Positions 9,812-19,699 are shown, counted from the stretch's first letter. The stretch: 64,000 nucleotides of DNA from Mycobacteroides chelonae (GCF_016767715.1 NZ_CP050145.1:3162001-3226000), one strand, 5' to 3'. The notes: a model not told the origin generated them from the letters alone. Numbers and translations are program-made.

Positions 9812-11104
9812 TTACCGGTTCGCGAGCCCGTTGACCCGCGCGACGATATCTGTGCGCAGCGCGGCCGCCTGGTCGTCGGTGAGCGACGCCTCGGGAAATT
9901 TGCACACGATGGTGAACTCATCGCCGATCGAGTAGACCTCATAACGGGACGCCTGCGGCGCGAGCACTCCGCCCGCGATGGTGGCCGGTGGCGTGGTCAG
10001 CTGGGCGTCGAAGTCTTCCAGGATCACGTCCTGCGGCAAGGGCGGGATGGGCAGCACACCGGGGTTGGTAATCCGGATGAACGGTCCAAAACCGCCCGTC
10101 AAAACGCCGTCAGCGATGTGGTGCACGCTTTGCACAAGAAAACCCGTGTCAATGTCCTCATGAATTTGACGCGCCACCTCAGCGCCGATCTGCACGGGAT
10201 CGTCATTCCCGCGAACCAAGACTTGGCTTCGCGCGATCATGATTCCGTTGGCGATCTCACCGAGCTCGGCGGGCGGCGTCAGATGGCGGCGATAGTCGAC
10301 GAGCGATTCGAAGCCCAGGTTCACCGGCTCGTCGGTGTCCACGAAGATCAACGCGCGCTCCGCGAGCGCGATCACACCGGTAATCAGTGTGTTCACGGTT
10401 GTCTGACGTTGCCGCGCCGCGGTCCGCAATGCGGCGGAGGTCTCCGGACCGAAGCGCTGCTTCCATCCCAGCACGGGGGCTGAGGCGGCGGAAGATACTT
10501 GCTGTCGGCCACCCCAGGACGTAGCACCGAACCAATGTTTGTCCGGGAGAGCGGTGCGCATGAGCCCCCGGCTCTCCATCGCGGACTCCGGCGCCACCGG
10601 AATCGGTTGGCGCGGTGGATGTGGAATCTCACCTGTCGTGACGATCTGGGTATAGAGCTCCCACAGTTCGTAGAAGTAGACATAGCTCAGGCGCGCATCG
10701 GCGATCGAATGATCGACTCCTACCGCGACGGCGTGACCCGCTTCTCTGGGATGCACCAGGATCGCGAAGGTTCCGTCGTCGAGCGACAACACCGGAAGTG
10801 TCGCGACATCATCCAGCGGCTCAGTCCGCAGGGCCACCACGTCCTTCACGGGCTCGGTGGTTACCCGAAAACGGCGGCCGACCGGGTCGACTCGGGCCGC
10901 GAGAAACGGATGCTTGTGCTGCAAAGCCGTCGCCGCTGCACGCAGTGCGGATCTATCCAGATCGCCCCGCAACCAGGCCACATACCAAATGGTTGTGTAC
11001 TTGCGCAGATGGTTCAATTCCGATTCTGCCACCGAGAGCATCCGGTGAATATCGACAGTGTCGGTCGCGCGTAGCGTGGCGTTCAAGGCTGTTTCCGATT
11101 TCAT
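9812..11104 (-). CDS. PapA-like acyltransferase / condensation-domain protein
   Basis: About 430 residues with the CoA-dependent acyltransferase fold. The active-site HxxxD is present as HSIAD in GVDHSIADA (about residue 140), and an N-terminal LNHLRKYTTIWY and C-terminal FGPFIRITNPG region follow. PapA relatives esterify complex lipids or trehalose, but acceptor and donor cannot be read here. ATG 11104 is preferred over a start 8 codons upstream. No lipid genes adjoin it and its upstream region is AT-rich, which hints at recent acquisition. Confidence 0.7.
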   Translation of the reverse strand: MKSETALNATLRATDTVDIHRMLSVAESELNHLRKYTTIWYVAWLRGDLDRSALRAAATALQHKHPFLAARVDPVGRRFRVTTEPVKDVVALRTEPLDDVATLPVLSLDDGTFAILVHPREAGHAVAVGVDHSIADARLSYVYFYELWELYTQIVTTGEIPHPPRQPIPVAPESAMESRGLMRTALPDKHWFGATSWGGRQQVSSAASAPVLGWKQRFGPETSAALRTAARQRQTTVNTLITGVIALAERALIFVDTDEPVNLGFESLVDYRRHLTPPAELGEIANGIMIARSQVLVRGNDDPVQIGAEVARQIHEDIDTGFLVQSVHHIADGVLTGGFGPFIRITNPGVLPIPPLPQDVILEDFDAQLTTPPATIAGGVLAPQASRYEVYSIGDEFTIVCKFPEASLTDDQAAALRTDIVARVNGLANR

Positions 11105-11263
11105 GTGGGCTGAATAGATAAGCCACAATCTATGTCCATTGCGTAGATGCCCGGCGCTACCAGAGATTCCATTCGATTAACATCGCGTAATCTCTAAAAT
11201 CCGATATAACAGACTATCTCGAATATGACAGATTCGAATTTGCCACGGAATTGCCAGAGCTCG
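11105..11263. other. AT-rich intergenic region with inverted repeats
   Basis: This stretch is visibly poorer in GC than its surroundings. It holds AGAGATT at 11162-11168 paired with AATCTCT at 11189-11195, and TCGAAT/ATTCGA at 11219-11237. It lies upstream of the PapA-like gene and downstream of the 11264-11734 gene, so it is a likely promoter or operator region. No regulator is recognisable. Confidence 0.4.
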
Positions 11264-11734
11264 TTATGACGAACCCCGGGACCGGTGCCTCAACCTGCCG
11301 CTCAGTCCGTGCAGCGAACGCAATAGCGAGCGCAGCGCGTAGAAACCGGCCACCAGCGTCAGCGCCAGCATGACCAGGAACATGACCAGCCAGTTGCTCC
11401 GGGTGTGCTCGACGTTCCACCAGATCACCGTGAACAGAACAGCACCGACAAACACCAAAACGTCGCGCCAACCACCGCCGTAAGAGAGCGCGGCCTCGCG
11501 CAGCGACCGGCCGCGATCGGTACTGGCGATCAGATCGTCGATCCGCTGATCGATCGTGCGTTGGAACGCGGCGCGACGCTCCGTCTGCTCTTGCGGGATG
11601 CGGTCGAGCAGATCCAAGTCTTTAGCGATCAACGACCGGAAATCCGGCGGCTTCAGATTGCCTGCGACGGCACCCAGCAGGGCACCCCCGGCGATAGGCG
11701 CGGCTCCCAGGGCAAGTTCGGCAAGTCCGGGCAT
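11264..11734 (-). CDS. Small membrane protein, unknown function
   Basis: A 156-residue protein. It opens with a glycine/alanine-rich hydrophobic segment (LAELALGAAPIAGGALLGAVAG). A charged, probably helical stretch of about 60 residues follows (KDLDLLDRIPQEQTERRAAFQRTIDQRIDDLI). Two membrane helices lie near residues 88-130, and the tail is basic. I do not recognise the family. It starts 10 bases downstream of the flavodoxin-like gene and is probably co-transcribed with it. Confidence 0.6.
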   Translation of the reverse strand: MPGLAELALGAAPIAGGALLGAVAGNLKPPDFRSLIAKDLDLLDRIPQEQTERRAAFQRTIDQRIDDLIASTDRGRSLREAALSYGGGWRDVLVFVGAVLFTVIWWNVEHTRSNWLVMFLVMLALTLVAGFYALRSLLRSLHGLSGRLRHRSRGSS

Positions 11735-11744
11735 GCCAGTCTCC

Positions 11745-12197
11745 TCAATGCATCAAGATCGCGGCGAGCGTGCCGCCAAGGTTATAGGCCTGCTCGCGCA
11801 CGGATGCGTCGATCGGCCCGACCACCTCAAGCGCATCGGCCGCTTTCTCCAGTGCGAGCCCGGTCGCGATCTTGTCCACCGCCGACACCGCACCGACGGT
11901 GTCGTTGTTGCCGTGCACCCATAGTCCGTAGGGACGTGTGGCGACATGATCCAGGCTCGGGTAGTAGACGGTGTCGAAGAAATGTTTGAGGGCGCCGGAC
12001 ATGTATCCGAAATTCGCGGTGGTGCCAAACAGGTAGCCGTCAGCATCCAGCATGTCGGTAATCGTGGCGGCAAGAGCGGGCCTGATCACGACCTCAACTC
12101 CAGAGATGTCAGGGTCCTTCACGCCCGCCAACACCGCTTCCAGCAGTTCTCGCGTGGCCGGCGACGGCGTGTGATGAACGAGCAGCAGACGACTCAT
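11745..12197 (-). CDS. Flavodoxin-like / FMN-dependent reductase family protein
   Basis: A 150-residue flavodoxin fold. LLLVHHTPSPATRELLEAV is the phosphate-binding loop after strand 1, and GYLFGTTANFGYMSGALKHFFDTVY matches the FMN-contacting loop of NADPH-dependent FMN reductases. It is the positional counterpart of Rv2771c. The reaction is probably flavin or quinone reduction, with the substrate unknown. The ATG overlaps the stop of the upstream membrane-protein gene by 4 bases. Confidence 0.75.
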   Translation of the reverse strand: MSRLLLVHHTPSPATRELLEAVLAGVKDPDISGVEVVIRPALAATITDMLDADGYLFGTTANFGYMSGALKHFFDTVYYPSLDHVATRPYGLWVHGNNDTVGAVSAVDKIATGLALEKAADALEVVGPIDASVREQAYNLGGTLAAILMH

Positions 12198-12654
12198 CCG
12201 GCCGCGTCCTGCTGCATCTGCACGGCGGTACGCATCGTCTCGCGGGCGCGGCCCCGATCCCCCGCATAGTCATATGCGCGCGCCAGCCGATACCACCCCA
12301 CCCAGTCGTCGGGTTCGGCCTCAACCTCTGCTTTGACCGTCGCGAAGAGGGCGTCAGCGTCCTCGCGATTGACGCGCCCTGACGGAGTCCTACGCAGTGC
12401 ACTCACGTCGAGATCGCGCCCCAACTCCGAGGCCAGACCTGCGAGCCGTTGATGCGCGAAGCCCGCGCGAAGGGTGGCGACCATCGCCCATAGGCCGATG
12501 AACGGAAGGATGAGCACGGCAAGACCCAGGCCGATCGCCGCCGGTTTCCCGGTGCCGATCAATGTGACGCCCATCCGGCCCAGGATCAGGAAGTACCCGA
12601 CCATCGCCGCGCACATGAACGCGATGAGGATCTTGACCCGGCCTGCGGCGGACA

Positions 12655-12655
<1 letters not shown>
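12194..12655 (-). CDS. Two-helix membrane protein with TPR-like tail
   Basis: A 153-residue protein with two N-terminal membrane helices (about residues 8-27 and 38-62). The soluble tail ends DDWVGWYRLARAYDYAGDRGRARETMRTAVQM, which reads as a single tetratricopeptide-type unit. It corresponds to Rv2772c by context. It may act as an adaptor at the membrane, but function is unknown. GTG 12655 overlaps the last base of dapB, so it is translated from the dapB message. Confidence 0.65.
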
Positions 12656-13440
<785 letters not shown>

Positions 13441-13572
13441 CTACGAGCGGCACAGTCACCCGTCCGGGCAATGGCGATGTTGCCGCACCAAGGAAAGTTC
13501 ACCGGGGCGACACCGGGCGTCTACCCGAGCTACGCTATGTCTATCGGTCGATCGATTTGCCAGGCGATGATG

Positions 13573-13597
13573 TCAACTCCTGGTTGAGCCTTTTTTT
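13573..13597 (+). terminator. Terminator-like hairpin with T7 tract
   Basis: TCAAC (13573-13577) pairs with GTTGA (13583-13587) around a 5-base loop; GCC and seven Ts follow. A run of seven Ts is rare in this GC-rich sequence. The 5-bp stem is weak, and no plus-strand gene precedes it, so it could end a small RNA or act as an attenuator. Confidence 0.3.
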
Positions 13598-13640
13598 GAC
13601 GGGGCGGCCGGGTGTAATTTTGCCCGGTCGAGCAACCAAC

Positions 13641-13656
13641 TGTGACGGTAGTCACG
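13641..13656 (+). promoter_or_regulatory. CRP-like site upstream of the SulP-carbonic anhydrase locus
   Basis: TGTGA-CGGTAG-TCACG matches the CRP consensus TGTGA-N6-TCACA except for the last base. It lies about 110-125 bases before ATG 13767. Its effect on the small exported-protein gene and the SulP gene is inferred. Confidence 0.45.
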
Positions 13657-13753
13657 ACTCTGGCAACCATTTGCCGGGGTCACGCGACGCTCTCAGGTTC
13701 CTCTCAGAAACATATCCCTAGCTGCGATCCCTCCAGTTTGACGCCCGCACTGG

Positions 13754-13759
13754 TACTCT
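13754..13759 (+). promoter_or_regulatory. Candidate -10 hexamer
   Basis: TACTCT (TANNNT) ends 7 bases before ATG 13767. There is no Shine-Dalgarno sequence in between, consistent with a leaderless transcript. Confidence 0.4.
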
Positions 13760-13766
13760 TAAGCCC

Positions 13767-14135
13767 ATGTCGGGCCGCAAGCGATACATGCGCGCAGGGG
13801 GCGTCGCGATCGCCCTCCTTGCGGCCCTGTGCTTCCTTGGCCCTGGCACACACGGGCAGATGTTCGGGTGGCGCGCAGCCATCATCGGAACTTCGCCAGC
13901 ATCGAACCTGCTGCCCGAGGAAGTCCACGAGCACGTCAAGAGCCCTATCAGCGCGACCGCTACACGGATCCGCCAGCAACCCGGCTCGATACCCGTTCCG
14001 GCTGCTTTCGTGATGACAGCACTGTTGGGCGCCACCCTCTTGGCGCTCTTGGTGTCACGCGGCTTCGTGTTCTCACGAGCGCCCGATAATTTGGGACGAC
14101 AACGCCTTATCACCATGGGAATAGATCGACGCTGA
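13767..14135 (+). CDS. Small exported or membrane protein, unknown function
   Basis: A 122-residue protein with a basic N-terminus (MSGRKRYMRAGG), a hydrophobic segment at about residues 11-27, a polar middle and a second hydrophobic helix at about residues 78-97 (VPAAFVMTALLGATLLALLVS). It ends in a basic tail, so a two-pass membrane protein is likely. No family is recognised. It lies 122 bases upstream of the SulP-carbonic anhydrase gene on the same strand and may share its promoter region. Confidence 0.55.
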   Translation: MSGRKRYMRAGGVAIALLAALCFLGPGTHGQMFGWRAAIIGTSPASNLLPEEVHEHVKSPISATATRIRQQPGSIPVPAAFVMTALLGATLLALLVSRGFVFSRAPDNLGRQRLITMGIDRR

Positions 14136-14257
14136 GCAGTCGCCGTGACGGCAAAAAAGCCGCCATACGCGTCTCACCCACCCATCTATCCACTCTGTCG
14201 CGCACGCGTATCTAGTCGCAGCTGCAGCGACCCCTCTTCCCGATAGGGCTTACTGTC

Positions 14258-16507
14258 ATGACGACTTCCGTCACCGAGCAGGCTTCGAAGCCGTCGTTAC
14301 TGCAGAATCTGCGGCACGACCTCCCTGCCTCCCTCGTCGTTTTTCTCGTCGCGCTGCCGCTTTCTTTGGGCATCGCGATCGCTTCTGGTGCCCCGCTGAT
14401 GGCGGGTCTGATCGCTGCGGTGGTCGGTGGCATTGTCGCCGGTGCCATCGGCGGATCACCATTGCAGGTCAGCGGCCCGGCGGCCGGCCTGACCGTGGTG
14501 GTGGCCGAGATCATCAACAAGTTCGGCTGGCAGATGACCTGCCTGATCACCATTGGTGCGGGCTTGCTGCAGATCCTGTTCGGCCTGAGCCGGATCGCTC
14601 GTGCCGCGCTGGCCATCGCGCCGGTGGTGGTGCACGCCATGCTCGCCGGTATCGGTGTAACCATCGCTTTGCAACAGGTCCATGTCCTCATGGGCGGCAC
14701 TTCGCAGAGCTCTGCCTGGCAGAACCTCAAGGCGCTGCCCCAGGGGGTCCTGAATCACCATCTGCCCGATGTGATCATCGGCGTCATGGTCATTGCGATC
14801 CTGCTGCTGTGGCCCAAGCTGCCGCCCAAGATTCGGATGATCCCCGGCGCCCTGGTGGCCATCGTGGCCGCGACCGCCTTCGCGGTCCTGACTAACTCCC
14901 CGGCCGAGCGGATCTCCTTGTCGGGCGACTTCTTTGACGCGATCAGCTTCCCGACGCTGATCGGTCCGGCCGACGGAGACTGGGCCGGAGTGCTTTTAGG
15001 CGTGCTGACCATCGCCTTGATTGCCAGTGTCGAGTCGCTGTTGTCCGCGGTCGCCGTCGACAAACTGCACACCGGTCCGCGCACCAACTTCGATCGCGAA
15101 ATGATCGGTCAGGGCAGCGCCAACGTGGCCTCGGGTTTTCTGGGCGGTTTGCCTATCACCGGCGTGATCGTGCGCAGCTCGACCAACGTGGCCGCGGGCG
15201 CCAAGACTCGTGCCTCATCGATCCTGCACGGGGTGTGGGTGTTGCTATTCGCCTCGCTGTTCAGCAGTGTGGTGCAGCTCATTCCCAAGGCCGCCCTGGC
15301 CGGTCTGCTGATCATCATCGGTGTCCAGTTGGTCAAGTTGGCCCACATGAAACTGGCTTGGCGCACAGGCGATCTGGCCGTCTACGCGGTGACCATCGTC
15401 TCGGTCGTCTTCCTCAACCTGCTCGAAGGCGTGGGCATCGGACTGGTCGTGGCCATCGGCATCTTGGTGGGCCGGGTCATGCGGGCACACATGGACGCCC
15501 GCCCGTTCGGCACCGAAGGGTCGCGGCAGTGGCATGTCGAGCTCGACGGCACCCTGAGCTTCCTGTCGCTGCCCCGACTGACCAAGACGCTCAGCACGGT
15601 TCCCCCCGGCGCGCATGTCACGCTCGCGATCAACGCCGACTACGTCGATCACGCCATCTCCGAGGCCATCTCGGACTGGAAGCGTGCCCATGAGGCTGCC
15701 GGCGGCACCGTCATGATCGTGGAGTCTTCGCACGCCAAGTTGCACCACGCCCACACCACCCGACCGCAGCGGCATTTCGTTTCCCGCGCTGTCGGTCTGG
15801 TGCCGTGGCGGTCGTGGCGACGCAGCGACAACGACGGTGTGGGCGCATCGATCATCGATGGCATCAACGAGTACAACAGCCGCGGCTCGGGTGCGCTGCG
15901 ACCGCACGTATCGGAACTGGCCGACTACCAGGATCCCGATGCACTCTTCCTGACCTGCGGTGATTCGCGCATCCTGCCCAATGTGATCACGGCTAGTGGA
16001 CCCGGTGACCTGTTCACGATCCGCAATGTCGGAAATGTGGTGCCCACCGATCCCGCCGATGGCTCGGTAGACGCATCGCTGGACTTCGCTATCAACCAAC
16101 TCAATGTGAGTTCGGTTGTGGTGTGCGGACATTCCTCATGTGGCGCGATGAAGGCACTGCTGTCAGAGTCGACCGATACCCCGACCACTCCAGTGGGACG
16201 CTGGCTCGACTATGCCCGCGACAGCCTCATCGCCTTCCAGGAACACCACCCCGCACGCGCCAGCGCGGAGGCACACGGGTTCAACGAAGTCGACCAGCTC
16301 GGTGTCGTGAATGTGGCGATCCAGGTCGAACGCCTCATCCACCACCCGATCCTGGCCGGGGCTGTGGTGTCCGGGCGGGTTCGCGTGGTCGGCACGTTCT
16401 TCAACATCGCCGAAGCGCACGTCTACGAGGTGGACGAGAACGGGATCGTGGGCCAGGACGGCAACACGAGCGACATCGTGGAGGACCCGGCGCCGGCAAC
16501 CAGCTGA
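14258..16507 (+). CDS. SulP-family anion permease fused to a beta-carbonic anhydrase
   Basis: A 749-residue fusion comparable to Rv3273. Residues of about 20-415 form the SLC26/SulP membrane domain, about 425-510 are STAS-like, and about 530-740 are a beta-class carbonic anhydrase. All four canonical residues are visible: C567 and D569 in CGDSR, and H625 and C628 in HSSCG. The likely role is bicarbonate transport coupled to CO2/bicarbonate interconversion at the inner membrane face. SulP proteins also move sulfate, so substrate is not certain. It is convergent with aldR. Confidence 0.92.
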   Translation: MTTSVTEQASKPSLLQNLRHDLPASLVVFLVALPLSLGIAIASGAPLMAGLIAAVVGGIVAGAIGGSPLQVSGPAAGLTVVVAEIINKFGWQMTCLITIGAGLLQILFGLSRIARAALAIAPVVVHAMLAGIGVTIALQQVHVLMGGTSQSSAWQNLKALPQGVLNHHLPDVIIGVMVIAILLLWPKLPPKIRMIPGALVAIVAATAFAVLTNSPAERISLSGDFFDAISFPTLIGPADGDWAGVLLGVLTIALIASVESLLSAVAVDKLHTGPRTNFDREMIGQGSANVASGFLGGLPITGVIVRSSTNVAAGAKTRASSILHGVWVLLFASLFSSVVQLIPKAALAGLLIIIGVQLVKLAHMKLAWRTGDLAVYAVTIVSVVFLNLLEGVGIGLVVAIGILVGRVMRAHMDARPFGTEGSRQWHVELDGTLSFLSLPRLTKTLSTVPPGAHVTLAINADYVDHAISEAISDWKRAHEAAGGTVMIVESSHAKLHHAHTTRPQRHFVSRAVGLVPWRSWRRSDNDGVGASIIDGINEYNSRGSGALRPHVSELADYQDPDALFLTCGDSRILPNVITASGPGDLFTIRNVGNVVPTDPADGSVDASLDFAINQLNVSSVVVCGHSSCGAMKALLSESTDTPTTPVGRWLDYARDSLIAFQEHHPARASAEAHGFNEVDQLGVVNVAIQVERLIHHPILAGAVVSGRVRVVGTFFNIAEAHVYEVDENGIVGQDGNTSDIVEDPAPATS

Positions 16508-16517
16508 GCGGCGACGC

Positions 16518-17033
16518 CTACAAAGGGGCTCCCCCACGTAGGTGCTCGAAGATCAATGACGTCTGCGTGCCCGCGACATCGGGCTGTGCGTTGAGTTTCT
16601 CAACCACGAAGGACCTGAGGTCCTCGGTGTCGCGGGCCGCCACGTGCAGGATGTAGTCGTCGGCGCCCGCCAGGAAATACACGTCGATGACCTGTGGCAG
16701 CTGACGTATGTCCCGGATGAAGGTACGGATCTTTCCGCGCGCGTTGGCCTGCAGACTGACCGAAATCATCGCCTGCAGAGGCCGTCCGACGGCGGCCGGG
16801 TCGACATCGGTGAAGAATCCACGGATCACCCCGGTTTCCTGCAGGCGCCGGACCCGCCCGTGACACGTCGACGCCGCGATCCCCACGGCCTCGGCAAGCG
16901 CACTGTTGGGTATACGTGCATCGTCATGCAGTTCCCTCAGAATGCGGCGGTCGACGTCATCAAGATCCACCCGCCGAACATCATTCGGCGCGGTTGGCAT
17001 GTCGTACCGAGATTCCGGTGATTTCGCGGTCAT
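16518..17033 (-). CDS. aldR: Lrp/AsnC-family regulator of alanine dehydrogenase
   Basis: 171 residues from ATG 17033. The N-terminal winged helix (DDVDRRILRELHDDARIPNSALAEAVGIAASTCHGRVRRL) is followed by the RAM/AsnC ligand-binding domain (AGADDYILHVAARDTEDL). It faces ald across a 98-base region, as Rv2779c does in M. tuberculosis, where AldR responds to amino acids. I chose ATG 17033 because TATATT ends 6 bases before it (leaderless pattern). ATGs at 17060 and 17000 are alternatives. Confidence 0.85.
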   Translation of the reverse strand: MTAKSPESRYDMPTAPNDVRRVDLDDVDRRILRELHDDARIPNSALAEAVGIAASTCHGRVRRLQETGVIRGFFTDVDPAAVGRPLQAMISVSLQANARGKIRTFIRDIRQLPQVIDVYFLAGADDYILHVAARDTEDLRSFVVEKLNAQPDVAGTQTSLIFEHLRGGAPL

Positions 17034-17131
17034 TGATGGAATATACCGAATCTTCCACATAATTATTGCGCCTTTCCCGACGCTTCTTCACACTTGAACA
17101 CGAGACTTAGTTCCGAAACAGGAGAAGCATC
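17034..17131. promoter_or_regulatory. aldR/ald divergent promoter region
   Basis: On the minus strand TATATT (17040-17045) lies 6 bases before ATG 17033. On the plus strand ACAGGAGAAG precedes ATG 17132 as a good ribosome binding site for ald. An AT-rich core (ATAATTAT near 17059-17066) is a plausible AldR contact, but no palindromic box could be assigned. Confidence 0.5.
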
Positions 17132-18247
17132 ATGCGTGTAGGTATCCCTACCGAGATCAAGAACAACGAGTACCGCGTAGCCACCACCCCTGCCGGTGTG
17201 GCCGAGCTGACCCGCCGTGGCCACGAGGTGATCATCCAGGCCGGCGCGGGTGAGGGCTCTTCGATATCCGATGTGGACTTCAAAGCCGCGGGCGCGCAGG
17301 TTATCAACGGTGCCGAACAGGTCTGGGCCGAAGCCGATCTGCTCCTCAAGGTCAAGGAACCGATCGAGCCCGAGTACGCCCTGATGCGTCGCGGCCAGAC
17401 TCTCTTCACCTACCTGCACCTGGCCGCATCCCTGCCCTGCACGGAGGCGCTGCTGAAGTCCGAAACCACGTCGATCGCCTACGAGACCGTGCAGACCGCC
17501 GACGGCGCACTCCCCCTGTTGGCCCCGATGAGTGAGGTGGCGGGGCGGCTCTCCGCACAGGTCGGGGCCTACCATCTGATGACCCCGGTAGGCGGCCGCG
17601 GCGTGGTGATGGGAGGCGTTCCGGGCGTCGGCCCCGCCGATGTGGTCGTCATCGGTGGAGGTGTCGCTGGGTACAACGCCGCGCGGATTGCCGCCGGAAT
17701 GGGCGCACATGTCACGGTTTTCGATGTCAACCTCAACAAGCTGCGCGAGCTGGATGCCGAATTCGGTGGCACGATCCGGACCCGCTACTCGTCCACCATG
17801 GACCTCGAGGGGGCCGTCAAGCGGGCCGACCTCGTGATCGGCGCGGTGCTCATCCCCGGCGCCAAGGCGCCCAAGCTCGTGTCGAATTCACTTGTAGCCC
17901 AGATGAAGCCCGGCTCGGTACTCGTCGACATCGCCATCGACCAGGGCGGTTGCTTCGCCGACTCGCGGCCCACCACCCACGACGAGCCGACCTACTCCGT
18001 GCATGACAGCGTGTTCTACTGCGTGGCGAACATGCCCGGCGCCGTACCCCGCACATCCACCTTCGCCTTGACCAACGCCACCATGCCGTACGTCTTGGCG
18101 TTGGCGGACAAGGGCTGGCAGCAGGCCTGCCGACAGGATGCCGCACTGGCCAAGGGGCTCTCGACACACGAGGGTGCCCTGCTCAACGCCCACGTCGCCG
18201 AGGATCTCGAGCTGCCCTTCACCGATCCCGCAGAGGTCCTCGCCTAG
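17132..18247 (+). CDS. ald: L-alanine dehydrogenase
   Basis: A 371-residue NAD-dependent enzyme interconverting L-alanine with pyruvate and ammonium; in mycobacteria it also acts as a glyoxylate aminase. MRVGIPTEIKNNEYRVA opens the substrate domain, KVKEP carries a catalytic lysine, and VVVIGGGVAGYNAARIAAGMGAHVTVFD is split over the Rossmann fold. DIAIDQGGCFADS and AVPRTSTFALTN match the family. A strong GGAGAAG site precedes ATG 17132. Control by the divergent AldR is expected. Confidence 0.97.
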   Translation: MRVGIPTEIKNNEYRVATTPAGVAELTRRGHEVIIQAGAGEGSSISDVDFKAAGAQVINGAEQVWAEADLLLKVKEPIEPEYALMRRGQTLFTYLHLAASLPCTEALLKSETTSIAYETVQTADGALPLLAPMSEVAGRLSAQVGAYHLMTPVGGRGVVMGGVPGVGPADVVVIGGGVAGYNAARIAAGMGAHVTVFDVNLNKLRELDAEFGGTIRTRYSSTMDLEGAVKRADLVIGAVLIPGAKAPKLVSNSLVAQMKPGSVLVDIAIDQGGCFADSRPTTHDEPTYSVHDSVFYCVANMPGAVPRTSTFALTNATMPYVLALADKGWQQACRQDAALAKGLSTHEGALLNAHVAEDLELPFTDPAEVLA

Positions 18248-18261
18248 CGCAGCTCGCCCTG

Positions 18262-18633
18262 TTAGTAGCTGACAAACGAGATAACGTCGCCGTCCAGGTC
18301 ACGGACATGAAAATCCGTTCCACCCCAGGGTTGTTTGGCCGGGGCCTGGACGACCAGCGCACCACGGCTGCTGAATTCGTCGAAGAGTGGCCAGACGTCT
18401 GGCACTTCGATCCCACCCAGGATCAAGGAGTGTTCCGAGGCCGCAAGCTCGGCGAAGTTCGGTCGGCGAACAAAACGTAGGTGCAGGCACACCTGGTCTC
18501 GCGACACACCGCCATAGAACGGCGGCGTCCCGTGCAGGAAGTCGACGGCGAATCCGAGTGCCGTTCCGAAGTACTCCGCACTCGCAGAGACGTCGCGGAC
18601 GAACAAGACCGGAACAAAGGACTTCAGATTCAT
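18262..18633 (-). CDS. VOC superfamily (glyoxalase/bleomycin-resistance-like) protein
   Basis: A 123-residue single vicinal-oxygen-chelate unit: VPVLFVRDVSASAEYFGTALGF at the start and HVRDLDGDVISFV at the end, the usual paired beta-alpha-beta-beta-beta modules. The terminal D/E metal position is not obvious because the sequence reads DGDVISF rather than DGNxxE. It could be a drug-binding rather than a catalytic member. It is convergent with ald (14-base gap) and stands alone. Confidence 0.75.
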   Translation of the reverse strand: MNLKSFVPVLFVRDVSASAEYFGTALGFAVDFLHGTPPFYGGVSRDQVCLHLRFVRRPNFAELAASEHSLILGGIEVPDVWPLFDEFSSRGALVVQAPAKQPWGGTDFHVRDLDGDVISFVSY

Positions 18634-18673
18634 CTGGTCCTTCAGAGCCCCTCCTCTGCCGGTCGGGTCCGTC

Positions 18674-19699
18674 CTACACCGCGGTCTCCGCGGTGAGGTC
18701 GTTGGTCCACGTCGGTGTCTTGATCTTCTTGCGGTACGGCACTTTGTCGTTGAACTTGTTCACCGCACGACCCACCTTATGCAGAGGATGATCGAAGTCG
18801 GTGAAGTAGGTGCTGTTGACGATGGGGTAACGCAGCACCCGGAAGACAGGCAACCGGCTGGCATTGCTGCTCTTACGACCGCCTGATTCGGCATAGCGAT
18901 CGAACGCACGCTGAATCAGAATCGTGTCGATACCCATGTTTCGCATCGCGTCACCCACACGGGTCAGAAAGCCCGCGAAGCGGATGACGTGAGGATTGGC
19001 CAAGCCAACTGCGCGCACGATCGTCACCGGCTTGAGCAGCGGCGCCACATCCTCCACCAGCATCCGGGAGAACTTGCGGGTGCCCAGCATGTCCATCACC
19101 GCGAAACCAATTGCCAAATGCCGTGATTCGTCGGAGTTGATCTTGGCGAACACCTCATGGAACAGCGGATCCTCGACCTCGCCGGACAAGAATTTCAGGA
19201 CGGCGCCGTCGAGCCCGACCTCGAAGAACGGGATGACAGTGGCCATGTAGACGAATGGCAGTCGGCGGTCACCGAGGTTGTCGAACCCGCGCAGCGCCTG
19301 CAACAGGGCCTTGATATCGCCGGACTGCGGCGGAACTTCGCCCTCCTCGAGCATGCCCCACCGGCGCATCAGCGCGATCTCGGCATTGGCGTGCCGCTGC
19401 TCCTCGGCATGAAAGTAGCTGTAGATCTCCCGCAACGTGTCGCTGGGCGCGGTAATACCCAGCGTGCCCATCATCCGGCCACCGATGTGCTCGATCCACA
19501 CCAGATCCGACATGAACTGCTTGAGGTCGTCGAACTGCTCCGGGTTGATGGTCTCGGCCCCAGGCTTGTCCCAGTCGAAATCCGCCAGGGTCCACTGCCT
19601 GGCCTTGATCTTGACCAGGACATTCTCAAAGAACTCGTCGTTCTTCGAGATGTCCTTGGTGTTCTCTCTGGTCAGCTCGTCCGGGAGCACTGCGGTCAT
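18674..19699 (-). CDS. Ferritin-like di-iron protein, probable oxygenase partner
   Basis: A 341-residue mostly helical protein with paired E-x-x-H motifs: WIEHIGG near residue 70, AEEQRH near 100, and SDESRH near 190. These fit a carboxylate-bridged di-iron centre. The start overlaps the stop of the flavin monooxygenase gene by 4 bases, so the two are translationally coupled and probably share a substrate pathway. It may hydroxylate or desaturate a lipid or aromatic compound; the sequence does not say which. Confidence 0.65.
   Translation of the reverse strand: MTAVLPDELTRENTKDISKNDEFFENVLVKIKARQWTLADFDWDKPGAETINPEQFDDLKQFMSDLVWIEHIGGRMMGTLGITAPSDTLREIYSYFHAEEQRHANAEIALMRRWGMLEEGEVPPQSGDIKALLQALRGFDNLGDRRLPFVYMATVIPFFEVGLDGAVLKFLSGEVEDPLFHEVFAKINSDESRHLAIGFAVMDMLGTRKFSRMLVEDVAPLLKPVTIVRAVGLANPHVIRFAGFLTRVGDAMRNMGIDTILIQRAFDRYAESGGRKSSNASRLPVFRVLRYPIVNSTYFTDFDHPLHKVGRAVNKFNDKVPYRKKIKTPTWTNDLTAETAV

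Noticed and set aside
11105-11263. Possible insertion-sequence remnant because of low GC and inverted repeats
   Set aside because: No transposase fragment, target duplication or matching outer ends were seen. A promoter region explains it equally well.
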